A DNA stretch of 64,000 nucleotides from Clostridium sp. JN-9 (GTDB taxonomy: Bacteria > Bacillota > Clostridia > Clostridiales > Clostridiaceae), in assembly GCF_004103695.1 (NCBI RefSeq), contig NZ_CP035280.1:434001-498000 (forward strand). Reading direction: 5' to 3'. A program made the position numbers and the translations under genes. A model generated the notes under the pieces. That model ran no database searches. It had not been told where the DNA came from and worked only from the letters and a program-made list of their open reading frames with translations. Numbering within the stretch: position 1 is the stretch's first letter; the number at the start of each line of letters is the position of its first letter. Positions 34,511 to 43,626 of this stretch are shown one piece after another.

Positions 34511-36130
34511 ATGTCAATAAAGCAAACCGTACTATTAATTGTTTTCACTTCTATATCTGGAATTGGATCTTCTACAGAAGAATTTCAAACTCACAGGCCA
34601 TTAATTGCGGCTACTTTAATTGGTATAGCACTTGGAGATATAAAAAGTGGAGTAATAGTTGGTTCTCAGATGGAACTCATTGCACTTGGATGGATGACAA
34701 TAGGTGTAGCAACACCCTTAGATGCAACTTTATCATCAATAGTAGCTGCCATATTGGTAATCCTGGGGAAGCAGCAGATAGGTGTGGCAATAGGTATTGC
34801 AGTTCCTTTTAGCGCAGTAGGACAATTAATGTTCATTGTACAAAAAGGAATTATAGATGTAGCAATAATGCATTGGGCAGAAAATGGAGTTGAAAGAGGC
34901 CAATTATGGAAAGTTACAACAGCTCATTTTCTAACGGCAATTCCAAGCATTATAAGAATAACTGTACCTTCTTTAATAGTTGCATATTTTGCAAATATCA
35001 CTTCTATGCGGAATTTCTTAAATTTAATACCTAAGACCATAACAATTGGACTTCAAATTTCTTCAGGTTTTCTAGTTGTGGTGGGTTATGCCATGATACT
35101 TAGGATGCTTAATCAGAAAGAAATGCTGTCATTTTTCTTTATGGGATTTTTGGTAATGACTTTTTCTAATATAACATTGCTGGGACTCACACTTTTAGGC
35201 TTAAGTCTGGCAATGGTATACTATCAGATTTCAAATATGATAGATAAGGGTAATAATAGAAATAGAAGAACTGAAAACAATACTGCTAACTTAGAGAAAA
35301 AAGGCGAAAAAACTAAAATTGAAATAACAAAAAAAGATTTAATGAAGGTATTTTGGAGGAGCCAGTTTTTCCAGCTATCCTGGAACTATGAAAGACTTCA
35401 AAATTTATGTTATTGCTACTGCATTATGCCTATTTTAAAAAAGTTATATAAGCAAAAAGAAGAACTTCAATCAGCTGTAAAGTCTCATCTGGAATATTTT
35501 AATACCCAGCCTTTCTTTTCATCTGCTATTATTGGTGCAGACATAGCTTTTGAGGAAACTATGGTTAATGGGCAAGAGTTTGATACATCTAGTATAGCAC
35601 GGGTGAAATTAGCTTTAATGGGGCCTATGGCAGGCATAGGTGATCCAATAATATGGGGAATAGTTAGACCAGTTACTGCAGCTATTGGTGCTGGTATTGC
35701 ATCTAATGGAAATATATTAGGACCTATATTTTTCTTTGCAGCTATGAATACAGTAAGATTATTTATGAGATATAATGTTTTAATGATTGCATATAGGGAA
35801 GGTACGAATATTATTACTAAACTGAAAGGTATTCTTCCTAAACTAAAAAATTCTATGGCTGTATTAACTTATACAATAATAGGTGGATTAGTTGCAAAAT
35901 GGACGGTTATAAAGGTACCTTTTGTTTTATATTCTATTAACAGCAAAAATGGTGTAATTACTGCTACTGTTCAGCAGCAATTGGATTCTATAATGCCTAA
36001 TATACTACCGCTTATGTTAACCTTTTTTGTATATTGGCTGTTAAAGAAAAAAGTGTCCCCAATGATATGTATGTTTGGATTAATGATTTTAGGAATAGCT
36101 GGATATGCATTAGGATTTTTAGGCTTATAA
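34511..36130 (+). CDS. PTS EIIC-EIID fusion protein
   Basis: One uninterrupted frame of 539 residues joins the two membrane subunits that are separate in the other three PTS loci here. Residues about 1-240 are EIIC (FQTHRPLIAATLIGIALGD, GSQMELIALGWMTIG, LQISSGFLVVVGYAM). A hydrophilic linker of about 35 residues, rich in N, K, E and R, follows. Residues about 275-539 are EIID (ITKKDLMKVFWRSQFF, NYERLQNLCYCYC, EYFNTQPFF, ALMGPMAGIGDPI). The start at 34511 follows TAGGGGAG. It lies between IIB and a HAD phosphatase. I see no stop codon or frame break, so the fusion is real in this sequence. Confidence 0.93.
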   Translation: MSIKQTVLLIVFTSISGIGSSTEEFQTHRPLIAATLIGIALGDIKSGVIVGSQMELIALGWMTIGVATPLDATLSSIVAAILVILGKQQIGVAIGIAVPFSAVGQLMFIVQKGIIDVAIMHWAENGVERGQLWKVTTAHFLTAIPSIIRITVPSLIVAYFANITSMRNFLNLIPKTITIGLQISSGFLVVVGYAMILRMLNQKEMLSFFFMGFLVMTFSNITLLGLTLLGLSLAMVYYQISNMIDKGNNRNRRTENNTANLEKKGEKTKIEITKKDLMKVFWRSQFFQLSWNYERLQNLCYCYCIMPILKKLYKQKEELQSAVKSHLEYFNTQPFFSSAIIGADIAFEETMVNGQEFDTSSIARVKLALMGPMAGIGDPIIWGIVRPVTAAIGAGIASNGNILGPIFFFAAMNTVRLFMRYNVLMIAYREGTNIITKLKGILPKLKNSMAVLTYTIIGGLVAKWTVIKVPFVLYSINSKNGVITATVQQQLDSIMPNILPLMLTFFVYWLLKKKVSPMICMFGLMILGIAGYALGFLGL

Positions 36131-36157
36131 AATTTATTATAAAAAAAGAGGTTGGAT

Positions 36158-36778
36158 ATGTATAAAAGTATAATATTTGATGTTGATGGAACTCTTATTG
36201 ATACAGAGGAAGGAATACTTGTTCCTCTTCAAAGAGTTGTAAAAGAAGAATTAAACCAGGACAAGAAATTAGACGAACTTAAATTTTCTCTTGGTTTAAC
36301 TGACGACATAGCACTGGGCATGCTTAATATAAAAAATATTAAAGGTGCATCAGACAAGTGGAGAAAATACATAAAGGAATATTCTCATCTTATTAAGGTA
36401 TACAGCGGTATTGAAGAAGTGCTAAGGAAACTAAATGAATTAGATGTTTATACCGGCATAGTAACTTCAAGAACAAAGCAAGAGATAATTGATGATTTAT
36501 ATCCTTTTATGATTCATAGATACATGAAAACTATAATTTCAGCTGATGATTCAATAAAACATAAACCAGAACCTGATCCAATTCTGGAATTTATTAAAGT
36601 AAGCAGAATTGATCCATCTTCTGCAATATATATAGGGGATACTATATATGATATGAAATGTGCCAATAGTGCTGGAATTGATTTTGCATTAGCTTTATGG
36701 GGAGCTAAAACGGCAGAAGGAATTAATAATGCAAAATATATACTGAAAGACCCTTCTGATATTTTAAAAATTATATAG
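36158..36778 (+). CDS. HAD-superfamily phosphatase (PGP/beta-PGM-like, class IA)
   Basis: Cytoplasmic phosphatase or phosphomutase-like enzyme of 206 residues. Motif I SIIFDVDGTLIDTEEG, motif II GIVTSRT, motif III KHKPEPDPI and motif IV IYIGDTIYDMKCA are present, with a helical cap domain between motifs I and II. The ATG at 36158 follows GAGG by six bases. It is the last gene of the third PTS operon, so it probably acts on the phosphorylated sugar imported by that PTS; the substrate is unknown. Confidence 0.9.
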   Translation: MYKSIIFDVDGTLIDTEEGILVPLQRVVKEELNQDKKLDELKFSLGLTDDIALGMLNIKNIKGASDKWRKYIKEYSHLIKVYSGIEEVLRKLNELDVYTGIVTSRTKQEIIDDLYPFMIHRYMKTIISADDSIKHKPEPDPILEFIKVSRIDPSSAIYIGDTIYDMKCANSAGIDFALALWGAKTAEGINNAKYILKDPSDILKII

Positions 36779-36792
36779 AGAAAAAGGGAAAA

Positions 36793-36828
36793 GGATATAA
36801 TGAAATCGCAAAACAACTTCAAATATTA
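36793..36828 (+). pseudogene. Short relic of the acetyltransferase-like gene
   Basis: These 36 bases match 50450-50485, inside the broken gene at 50225-50773, at 33 of 36 positions, and would encode GYNEIAKQLQIL against GYTEIAKQLQIL. Flanking bases do not match. It is therefore a scrap of a related gene that once stood between the HAD gene and the transposase fragment. Confidence 0.6.
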
Positions 36829-36845
36829 CAGAGATTTCGCATCTA

Positions 36846-36878
36846 AATTCCAGTAAAAGATTTACTTTTACTGGAATT
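36846..36878. terminator. Strong bidirectional terminator
   Basis: AATTCCAGTAAAAG (36846-36859) pairs perfectly with CTTTTACTGGAATT (36865-36878) around a five-base loop, then GTATTTTATTG. It closes the HAD operon from the left and may also stop leftward transcripts from the transposase fragment. Confidence 0.85.
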
Positions 36879-36998
36879 GTATTTTATTGTACCTTCTTAC
36901 ATGGCTGGTAAATCAATAGACCGATAGGTCAGAAAAATAGTTATAATTATCCTTACCCTAAGAAATTTCAATGATAAATTTCCAATTTTATTTTTATA

Positions 36999-37754
36999 TT
37001 AAGTCTTTTTAAATATTGGATTATTCCAGTTGTCATCTATAGTAAATCTTTCATCTTTTATACCTTCAATAATATCTATTTGAAGCATCCGTTTCTTTCT
37101 AAAACCTCTGATACATCTAAAGAAATATAACTGCATCAGATTGAACGCTATAATTATAAACATCAGTACTGTCTCTACGCCCGTAGGGCTATGAAGAAAG
37201 CAATGGTCTAAATGCCATTCTGTTTTAAGCTGATGAAAGGCATTATTTTCTATATCCCACCTCTTATGCATTATCTTCCACAAGGTTTCTACTGAGGCAA
37301 ATTTGTCTGTTGTTATAATCCAGCCTTCCTTAATTTCCACATTATCTCCAGTATGAATTTCTTCTATAAACCTTATAAATCTAACTTTGATAGTCGAATC
37401 TGACATTTCAAAATTATCTTCATCCCAAGCTTTAATCTTGGTATAGTCTTTACTTCCATGCTTTACAATCCATTCCTTATTAGCCTCACGGCGCTTAAAT
37501 AGAGCTAATGCATCCTTTACAATGAGGAGCCTCTCATCTTTCACTCTTACTACTGCATTCATTCCTATTGAAAGGGCTTCTTTTATCCAAGTAGACTTAC
37601 AATATAAAGCATCGGCTACTATAATGTCGGCAAAATGGTAATATTTACGATATAATTTTCTTACTAATCTTATACCTCCGGTGATTTCACCTTCATCTTT
37701 ATTCGAACTATCTTTCTTAGGTTCAAGCATTTCTTGTCCTAAAATAATTTCCAA
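36999..37754 (-). pseudogene. N-terminally truncated IS4-like (DDE) transposase
   Basis: The C-terminal 250 residues of a DDE transposase: GIRLVRKLYRKYYHFADIIVADALYCKS holds one catalytic aspartate region, WIITTDKF a later strand, and HKRWDIENNAFHQLKTEWHLDHCF the R-x3-E...K signature of IS4-like enzymes. The expected 150-200 N-terminal residues are missing; in the bases upstream only a scrap reading NKNIVESDFYWKLF remains before a stop. No terminal inverted repeats could be found on both sides. It is an old remnant at the edge of the accessory region. Confidence 0.8.
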
Positions 37755-37933
37755 TAAAAATCGGATTCTACAATGTTTTTATTAAATACTAGCAAATCAA
37801 TATAAATCAGCGAGCTACGCCCTAAAACTTTTTTAGGTGTTAAACTTCTGCAAATATTAAACCATAATAGAAATCTTAAATGAAGTGTGATAAAATGGAG
37901 TATAATTAACAAATAATAAGGGAGAGATACAGC

Positions 37934-38908
37934 ATGATGAACAAAGAAATCTATCTTAAAAATGTGGCTGATAGTCTTGCTTTATTAAGTAAGCAGGTTG
38001 AACTTTTAAATGCTGTAGATCTTTATGACATAAATATTATTGCAGAGGATTTTTTTACAGGTTTACTGAATTTAATATTTGGTTACAAATTAAAAAATAC
38101 AAATGTTGTTGAGAAAAATGCACAAGCTATTGATTTAATAGATGAAGAAAATAAAATTTCAATTCAAGTAACTTCAGATAATTCTAGCACCAAAATAAAA
38201 CATACAATTCATGAATATATTGATAATAAGTCATATGAAAAGTATGATAGATTAATAGTATTAATTTTGACTAGGAAAAAGAAGTATTCAAGGTCATTTG
38301 ATACTAATAATACGTTTGTATTTGATAAGGGAAAAGATATATTAGATATAAAGGACTTAATAAAATCCATAAGAGGATTAGAAATAAAAAAGATAAGAGA
38401 AATTAATGATTTTTTAGAAATGGAATTATGTGATAGGGTATATTCAGCCAAGAAAACACAAGCTAATGAGATAGACACAATCATAGATTTAATTGAATAC
38501 ATATCTAAACATAAGGAAGTTAAAAAGAAAATAGATTCAGAAATTGATCCTGAATATAAAATATTTAAAAGATTTAAGGACTTCTCTGAAAGATTGATAT
38601 CAGAATATACAACACTGTATACTCTGTATGGAGATGCAATTGAGACAATTAATGAAATTATAGGAATAGATGAAGCACAGGATATAATAATAATGTTTTA
38701 TTTACAAGATATAAGTATGCAATTTTTAGATGAAACAAATGATAACCCCATTAAGGCATTGAATAAGCTGGTTGGTTATTTTGAAGATAAGCTAAGTTTA
38801 AATGGTAAAAAATATGATAGGGCGGCCATTAAATTTTATTTAGTTAATGAAATGATAAAATGTAGAGTATTTCCAAATGAAAGGAATGAGTATAATGGTG
38901 GCAAATAG
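37934..38908 (+). CDS. ABC-3C-type conflict system protein with SMEK-like domain
   Basis: First gene of a three-gene cassette. The N-terminal part (residues about 1-160) resembles SMEK domains, with FFTGLLNLIFGYKL and AIDLIDEENKISIQVTSDNSSTKIKHTI; the D...Q-x-T spacing is compatible with a restriction-endonuclease-like fold. The C-terminal half (about 190-324) is helical and of the sort found as the C-terminal domain of ABC-three-component proteins. It has 324 residues and a start after GGGAGAG. The small second gene overlaps its end. It is predicted to be the effector that is held in check by the ATPase pair; the enzymatic activity is unproven. Confidence 0.72.
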   Translation: MMNKEIYLKNVADSLALLSKQVELLNAVDLYDINIIAEDFFTGLLNLIFGYKLKNTNVVEKNAQAIDLIDEENKISIQVTSDNSSTKIKHTIHEYIDNKSYEKYDRLIVLILTRKKKYSRSFDTNNTFVFDKGKDILDIKDLIKSIRGLEIKKIREINDFLEMELCDRVYSAKKTQANEIDTIIDLIEYISKHKEVKKKIDSEIDPEYKIFKRFKDFSERLISEYTTLYTLYGDAIETINEIIGIDEAQDIIIMFYLQDISMQFLDETNDNPIKALNKLVGYFEDKLSLNGKKYDRAAIKFYLVNEMIKCRVFPNERNEYNGGK

Positions 38909-39122
38909 TAATAGTGTTAAGTCATCAGCAATGTATATTGGTTACCTTATACTAAAGGAAATCAAGGAGAAAAATTCGGAAAAAGTATCTATATATGACG
39001 TTTCAAGGATTCTTAAAAAGAAAGGAATAAACAGTAGTAGGCAATTAGTACTAGCCCTTTCTTTCCTATACTCTGTTGATATAGTGGAGTTTGAGGAGGC
39101 GAATGTATGGATAAAGAAGTAA
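38895..39122 (+). CDS. Small middle component of ABC-3C-like system
   Basis: A 75-residue protein encoded between effector-like and ATPase genes, overlapping both (14 bases with the first, 16 with the next). It looks like a small winged helix: MYIGYLILKEIKEKNSEKVSIYDVSRILKKKG in two helices, then INSSRQLVLALSFLYSVDIVEFEEANVWIKK. Small middle components of this kind are a defining part of ABC-3C cassettes. The start at 38895 is preferred because AAAGGA lies nine bases upstream; ATG 38877 and 38886 are alternatives. Confidence 0.7.
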   Translation: MVANSNSVKSSAMYIGYLILKEIKEKNSEKVSIYDVSRILKKKGINSSRQLVLALSFLYSVDIVEFEEANVWIKK

Positions 39123-40864
39123 ATAGAATTCGCATTAACAAACTTTATTCAGAAAATAATATTTTTGACGAAATAGAATTTCGTGATGGTGTAAATATTA
39201 TTTTGGGTGAAAAATATGATAATTCAACAATAAAGGGAAGAAAAACAAATGGTGTAGGAAAATCTATGAGCATTGAATTTTTGGATTTTTGCTTATTGAG
39301 TGATTATGAAAAATCTAGAATATGCAGAATACCTAAAGAAGTAATGCCATTAGAAGAAAAAATAATGTTAGATTTAGAAATTGGGAAAGAAGAAATTACA
39401 ATAAAACGAAGCCGAAAGGACTCTGAACAACCCGTTATAATAAGAAATGAGAAAAAGGTTTCTTTTGAAAAATTAGATGATGCACGTAATTACCTAGCGG
39501 AACTAATTTTTGCAAAATTAGATGGGAACAGTGTGCCAAGTTTTAGAAATTTATTCTCAATATTGATGAGAGATGAACGTTCGGAATTTACTGATATCTT
39601 AAAATGTCATGATTTATCTAAGCGTGTGCCAGATGATTTGACAGCACATTTATTTCTACTTGGAATGCCAGTTGAGTCTTATAGGAAAAGTATTAAGACA
39701 ATTAAAGAAATTGAAAGTATAACAACTATTATATCAAAAAATAAGAAAGAGCTGACAAATAATGGACAGAAAAAAATAGCTGATGTTAAAGCAGAATTAA
39801 ACTCCCTTGATGATGAATTAAATAAAATGGAAGCTGCTATAGAAAGTTTTAAAAGTAATGAAGCTTTTTATTCAATGGAATCAGAGCTGCTAGAATTAGA
39901 AACATTACTTGAACAGCTAAGAAAAAAACAAAAAGCATTAAGATATGATTATGATAAAATTAAAAGAATGCCAAAGCCCGAAGCAATAGATGATAACGAG
40001 ATTGAACTAGTGTATAATCAATTTAAGAATGATTTGGGAAGTGCGATTGTTAAGTCCCTTGATGAAGTAGTTGGCTTTAAGAATAAGGTTGAAGAATTTC
40101 AACGTATGCTTGTGAATCAGAAAGCAAAGGAACTTGAAATACAACTGAATGACATTGCAGAGCAAATTCGTGTTTTAGATGATGAGTATTCAGAAAAAAT
40201 GAAAATTATTGATGAAAAAGGTGTATTAAAGAATTTAAAAGCTAGTTTAAAGATATATGAAAGTAAAAAGGATTCTTGTGCACATACAAAGTTTCTTTTT
40301 GAACAGTATGAAAAAAATGCGAAAACAAAAAAAACATTAAAATTACGTAAAACACAAGAAATATTAGAGATAGATACTATTCTTGAGGAAAAAGAGGATA
40401 TAATAAATAAATTTATTAATACCTTACTTGATATTCATGAAGCTATTATGGGAAATAAGGAGTGCTCATTTACAATCCAGACTTTAGATAATGCTAGAAG
40501 TAAAACACCAGCTGAAATCAGCATGAGGATATACGATGATGGTAGCAGAAGTGTAAATAGGACCAAAGTTTTTATTTATGATATGGCGTTATTATTTAAT
40601 GATAATACTAGGAAGAGGCATCCTCTATTTTTAGTTCATGATAATATTTTTGATGTTGATCAGGATACGTTAGTTCAATGCCTAAATTATTTAAATAAAC
40701 AAGAAGAAAAGTATCAGGATTTTCAATATATATTAACTTTAAATAGAGATAAAATAGAAAACGAAGAACGTATAAAATTAATAAATATGGATATTGATAG
40801 TCATAGAGTAGCTGTTTATACAAAGGAAAATAAATTCTTAAAAAAGGATTATCAAGAAATATAA
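39107..40864 (+). CDS. DUF2326-type SMC/RecF-like ATPase of ABC-3C system
   Basis: A 585-residue ATPase with split ABC halves. The N-terminal half has INKLYSENNIFDEIEFRDGVN and Walker A GRKTNGVGKS near residue 50; a long coiled coil spans about 200-430 (EIESITTIISKNKKEL, DDELNKMEAAIES, QKAKELEIQLNDIAEQ); the C-terminal half has the signature region and Walker B HPLFLVHDNIFD near 510. This is the layout of DUF2326 proteins, the ATPase of ABC-three-component conflict systems. GAGGAGG precedes the ATG. It probably senses a DNA or phage cue and licenses the upstream effector, by analogy with published predictions for such cassettes. Confidence 0.8.
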   Translation: MDKEVNRIRINKLYSENNIFDEIEFRDGVNIILGEKYDNSTIKGRKTNGVGKSMSIEFLDFCLLSDYEKSRICRIPKEVMPLEEKIMLDLEIGKEEITIKRSRKDSEQPVIIRNEKKVSFEKLDDARNYLAELIFAKLDGNSVPSFRNLFSILMRDERSEFTDILKCHDLSKRVPDDLTAHLFLLGMPVESYRKSIKTIKEIESITTIISKNKKELTNNGQKKIADVKAELNSLDDELNKMEAAIESFKSNEAFYSMESELLELETLLEQLRKKQKALRYDYDKIKRMPKPEAIDDNEIELVYNQFKNDLGSAIVKSLDEVVGFKNKVEEFQRMLVNQKAKELEIQLNDIAEQIRVLDDEYSEKMKIIDEKGVLKNLKASLKIYESKKDSCAHTKFLFEQYEKNAKTKKTLKLRKTQEILEIDTILEEKEDIINKFINTLLDIHEAIMGNKECSFTIQTLDNARSKTPAEISMRIYDDGSRSVNRTKVFIYDMALLFNDNTRKRHPLFLVHDNIFDVDQDTLVQCLNYLNKQEEKYQDFQYILTLNRDKIENEERIKLINMDIDSHRVAVYTKENKFLKKDYQEI

Positions 40865-40966
40865 TAGTAGGGTTATCAGACTTGCAGACTTTACTATTTA
40901 TATATAGTAGTCGACTAGCCCCAGCCTATGTGAAAATGGTATCACTGCTGGTAAGAAAGTAAAATT

Positions 40967-41012
40967 AAAAGCCTATAGAGATGACTTGTTTTCGGCATTT
41001 CCATAGGCTTTT
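40967..41012 (+). terminator. Terminator after the ABC-3C-like cassette
   Basis: AAAAGCCTAT(A)G at 40967-40978 pairs with CCATAGGCTTTT at 41001-41012, followed by GTTATTTAG. It lies 100 bases beyond the ATPase stop and faces the convergent membrane-protein gene. Confidence 0.7.
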
Positions 41013-41083
41013 GTTATTTAGTAAGTGAAGGAATGGAAGCGGTGGAGGATTTTTACGCTCCTAAGGTCGTTCTATTATTAAAA

Positions 41084-41803
41084 CTATAGGCTGTCCACAT
41101 TATTCTTGTGCTTGAACATTAATTTTTCCAGCCAGTTTTTACCGTATTTAATAGACATATAACCTATTACACACATGACAAATGCACCAATACAGTCTAC
41201 CATCAAATCGGTCATTGTATCTGTTAGTGCATGGCGACCCAAGAACAATGCTCCGTCCTCTGCCCTGAATTTTTGCATATTGGTCCCCAATAATCCGTCT
41301 GCGGTATACTCATAAAATTCCCAAAAGACACCAGCAGTTACAGCAAAGCAAAAAGAGAAAAATGAGACAAATATAGGTGTGAGATAAACCGGCACCTTTT
41401 CTGATTTGTTAAGAAAACTTATTACGGTAAACCCTAATGCACCCAGCATAGCGCCACTGAAGGTGTGTAAAATTATATCCCAGTTAGGAATTCTGTAGTA
41501 AAAGTTCTTAACTTCCCCCAAATAAATTGCACAGTAAAGAAATGCAGAATAAACAAATATCATATTTGTTGGTATGCTTACCTTTAAACGCTTTTCTGTA
41601 AAGCCAGGAAGCAGCATTGCAAATGTGCCCAGTATACACTGCAAAAGCATCAAAAAATAATCACTCTTTACTCTTATACTAGGGTTATTAAGGGGTGCAA
41701 CTGTGGGTGCTTCAATCATTTTTATTATTACAAAAACAGAGGATAATACCATTGTTATAAAAACAAATTTTATAAAGTTTGTTTTGGTAAATATTTTTTT
41801 CAT
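41084..41803 (-). CDS. Integral membrane protein, YjdF/DUF2238-like
   Basis: A 239-residue membrane protein with about six hydrophobic helices. The conserved part is WDIILHTFSGAMLGALGF (about 110-128), AGVFWEFYEYTADGLLGTNMQ and DTMTDLMVDCIGAFVMC (about 158-218), as in the DUF2238/YjdF family; function unknown. It resembled VanZ at first sight, but it lacks that family's motifs. A partial, deleted second copy of this gene and its upstream region lies at 43627-43790, next to a two-component relic. Preceded by an untranslated AT-rich region of about 170 bases. Confidence 0.75.
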   Translation of the reverse strand: MKKIFTKTNFIKFVFITMVLSSVFVIIKMIEAPTVAPLNNPSIRVKSDYFLMLLQCILGTFAMLLPGFTEKRLKVSIPTNMIFVYSAFLYCAIYLGEVKNFYYRIPNWDIILHTFSGAMLGALGFTVISFLNKSEKVPVYLTPIFVSFFSFCFAVTAGVFWEFYEYTADGLLGTNMQKFRAEDGALFLGRHALTDTMTDLMVDCIGAFVMCVIGYMSIKYGKNWLEKLMFKHKNNVDSL

Positions 41804-41979
41804 TCTTTTGTTTCCTTCCTTAACTGCTGTTTAGCCTTGCCTGTATTACGATATTTTAAATTATATCACTTTTATACACTAAACGCATGTGGAAGTGCAT
41901 GGTATTGATAACAGGGAAAGTAAATAAAATAGCTATATATGTTTTGCAATTTTGTGAAAATAGGAGATGACTCAGAGAA

Positions 41980-42978
41980 ATGCAATTTCAATATCAAATA
42001 AATAAGCACAGTTACATACACAGTATCAGAGCAAATAATAAAAACAGTTTGATAAAAGAATTAATAGTAAACTCATTAAAGAAACCATTAAAATGGAATT
42101 TTGAAACTATTATGTATAATAACTCATATATGCAAAATCCACAAATAGAAGGCCTTAAAATTTCTATAAATGATGATGGTATTACTATTGTATCGGATAT
42201 ATCTAAAATATATATAGGATGGACAGCCATAAAAAGCATAAAACTTGAACCGAATTTCCTTTTATTGATTAAGTTTGGATTAAATAAAAAAATTACAATA
42301 CCATTGACTTCAAGTGATTTCAAGAATGAAGATGAAAAATTACAATTAATCAATGCATTAGAACATAAGATGATTGGCAAGAACAAGTATCCTATGCCAA
42401 TACCCTTACCGGAGGATACTTTCCTGAAGTTAAAGTTTATTTATTCTATAGAAGATGAAGAATATTTTTACATATATAATACAGAGAATAGTTTAAGAGG
42501 TAAGAAAATACATAAATTTTTGCAGTTTATATCCCCTGCTATATTTTCGATTTGCTGTATATGGTCATATATCATTGGCAGTATACCATATGCAGTAGTA
42601 TCACTTCTTGGGTTAGTATGTTCTCTATATATTAGTAAAACAAAACATAAGCACAGTAAAATGGATTTAAAAGGAATCAGTAAAATATACAAAAAAACAT
42701 TGGCTGATAATAAGGCTTATTATGATCCTAAATCAGAAAAAACTGTAATTTTATCGGATAAAGGAATTTTCCTTGAAAATAGCAATGTGACTATTTTTAT
42801 AGAGTGGAAAAAGATAAGTAATTTCGATATTATTGAAATTAATAACTATATAGGAATATGGAATAAAAATTCAGTGATTTTTTGGATTCCCAATAGTGCA
42901 TTTAGCAGCTTGGAAGATAAAGATAAATTTATTTTTAAGATATTACCTAAAAACAAGACTATGGTGGTGATTAATTGA
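41980..42978 (+). CDS. Membrane protein with two YcxB-like domains
   Basis: A 332-residue protein of unknown function. A cytoplasmic N-terminal part ends in a YcxB-like strand pattern (ISINDDGITIVSDISKIYIGWTAIKSI, PLTSSDFKNEDEKLQ); two membrane helices follow (about 182-220); and the C-terminal part repeats the pattern (VILSDKGIFLENSNVTIFIEW, IWNKNSVIFWIPNSAFSSLEDKDKF). The duplication of the YcxB-like unit around a central membrane hairpin is somewhat unusual. The ATG follows AGGAGATGA. It lies alone between the divergent YjdF-like gene and the two-component relic. Confidence 0.6.
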   Translation: MQFQYQINKHSYIHSIRANNKNSLIKELIVNSLKKPLKWNFETIMYNNSYMQNPQIEGLKISINDDGITIVSDISKIYIGWTAIKSIKLEPNFLLLIKFGLNKKITIPLTSSDFKNEDEKLQLINALEHKMIGKNKYPMPIPLPEDTFLKLKFIYSIEDEEYFYIYNTENSLRGKKIHKFLQFISPAIFSICCIWSYIIGSIPYAVVSLLGLVCSLYISKTKHKHSKMDLKGISKIYKKTLADNKAYYDPKSEKTVILSDKGIFLENSNVTIFIEWKKISNFDIIEINNYIGIWNKNSVIFWIPNSAFSSLEDKDKFIFKILPKNKTMVVIN

Positions 42979-43085
42979 TAAATTTAAGAGAGGTTAGGAT
43001 TTTTTTTATTCTAAATACCAATACCTAATGGTAAATATGAAGAAGCCCAAAAATATATTAAGGCACCACGGAGGGAGTGAAGCTT

Positions 43086-43340
43086 ATGCCCAAAATACTT
43101 GTCATTGATGATGAACCGGATATTTTGGCTCTCGTAAAAAATGCATTACAAAAAGACGGCCATCTTATAACCACTGCTGAATCACCTGAAAAGGTGGAGC
43201 TAAGCAGCCTGAACCAGTTTAACTTACTATTGCTGGATGTTATGATGCTGAAGGTGACAGCTTCACAATTGCTGTTCATATAAAGAATATAAGGGCAAAG
43301 CTTGCGCCCATTTCAACTGTATGGGGGATTGGATACAAAT
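43086..43340 (+). pseudogene. Response regulator relic (N-terminus plus C-terminal tail)
   Basis: It begins normally after GGAGGGA with MPKILVIDDEPDILALVKNA and runs through the shared sequence LITTAESPEKVELSSLNQFNLLLLDVMM, then jumps by deletion to the end of the DNA-binding domain (about 43245-43340: SFTIAVHIKNIRAKLAP, VWGIGYK in another frame). The part common with the relic at 15229-15570 is almost identical. Here the ends are kept and the middle is lost, whereas that copy keeps the middle. Confidence 0.85.
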
Positions 43341-43625
43341 GAGACTAAGAAATAAAAATATCAAACTTAGAACATTTTTTGTTCAGTATTTACTGACTTT
43401 TTTGTGGGCTTTATGTTAATTGTATTAATTGGAGTAGGATTGTTTTTTATTTCAATAAAAACAGGATCTATTATTCCTATCAGAGATGTGGAAGCCAATT
43501 TTGAAAGTAAAAAAAATGAGATTGCATCTGCAAAAACCGTAAGCTCAGATATTATTCTTGAAATCTGCAAATATGCTGTTGTAAGCAAAGATGGGGAATT
43601 TCTGTCAGGGAGTATGACCAAGTCT
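43339..43625 (+). pseudogene. Sensor kinase relic, N-terminal part only
   Basis: Starts MRLRNKNIKLRTFFVQYLLTF, shifts frame at a six-T run near 43396-43401 exactly as in the relic at 15566, then continues GFMLIVLIGVGLFF and RDVEANFESKKNEIASAKTV up to LSGSMTKSK, where it is cut and joined to a fragment of the YjdF-like gene. The kinase 3' end survives separately at 44801-44835. Confidence 0.85.
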
Positions 43626-43626
43626 A

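Noticed and set aside
41084-41803. VanZ-like glycopeptide resistance protein
   Set aside because: The conserved motifs (WDIILHTFSGAMLGALGF, GVFWEFYEY) fit the DUF2238/YjdF-type family, not VanZ.
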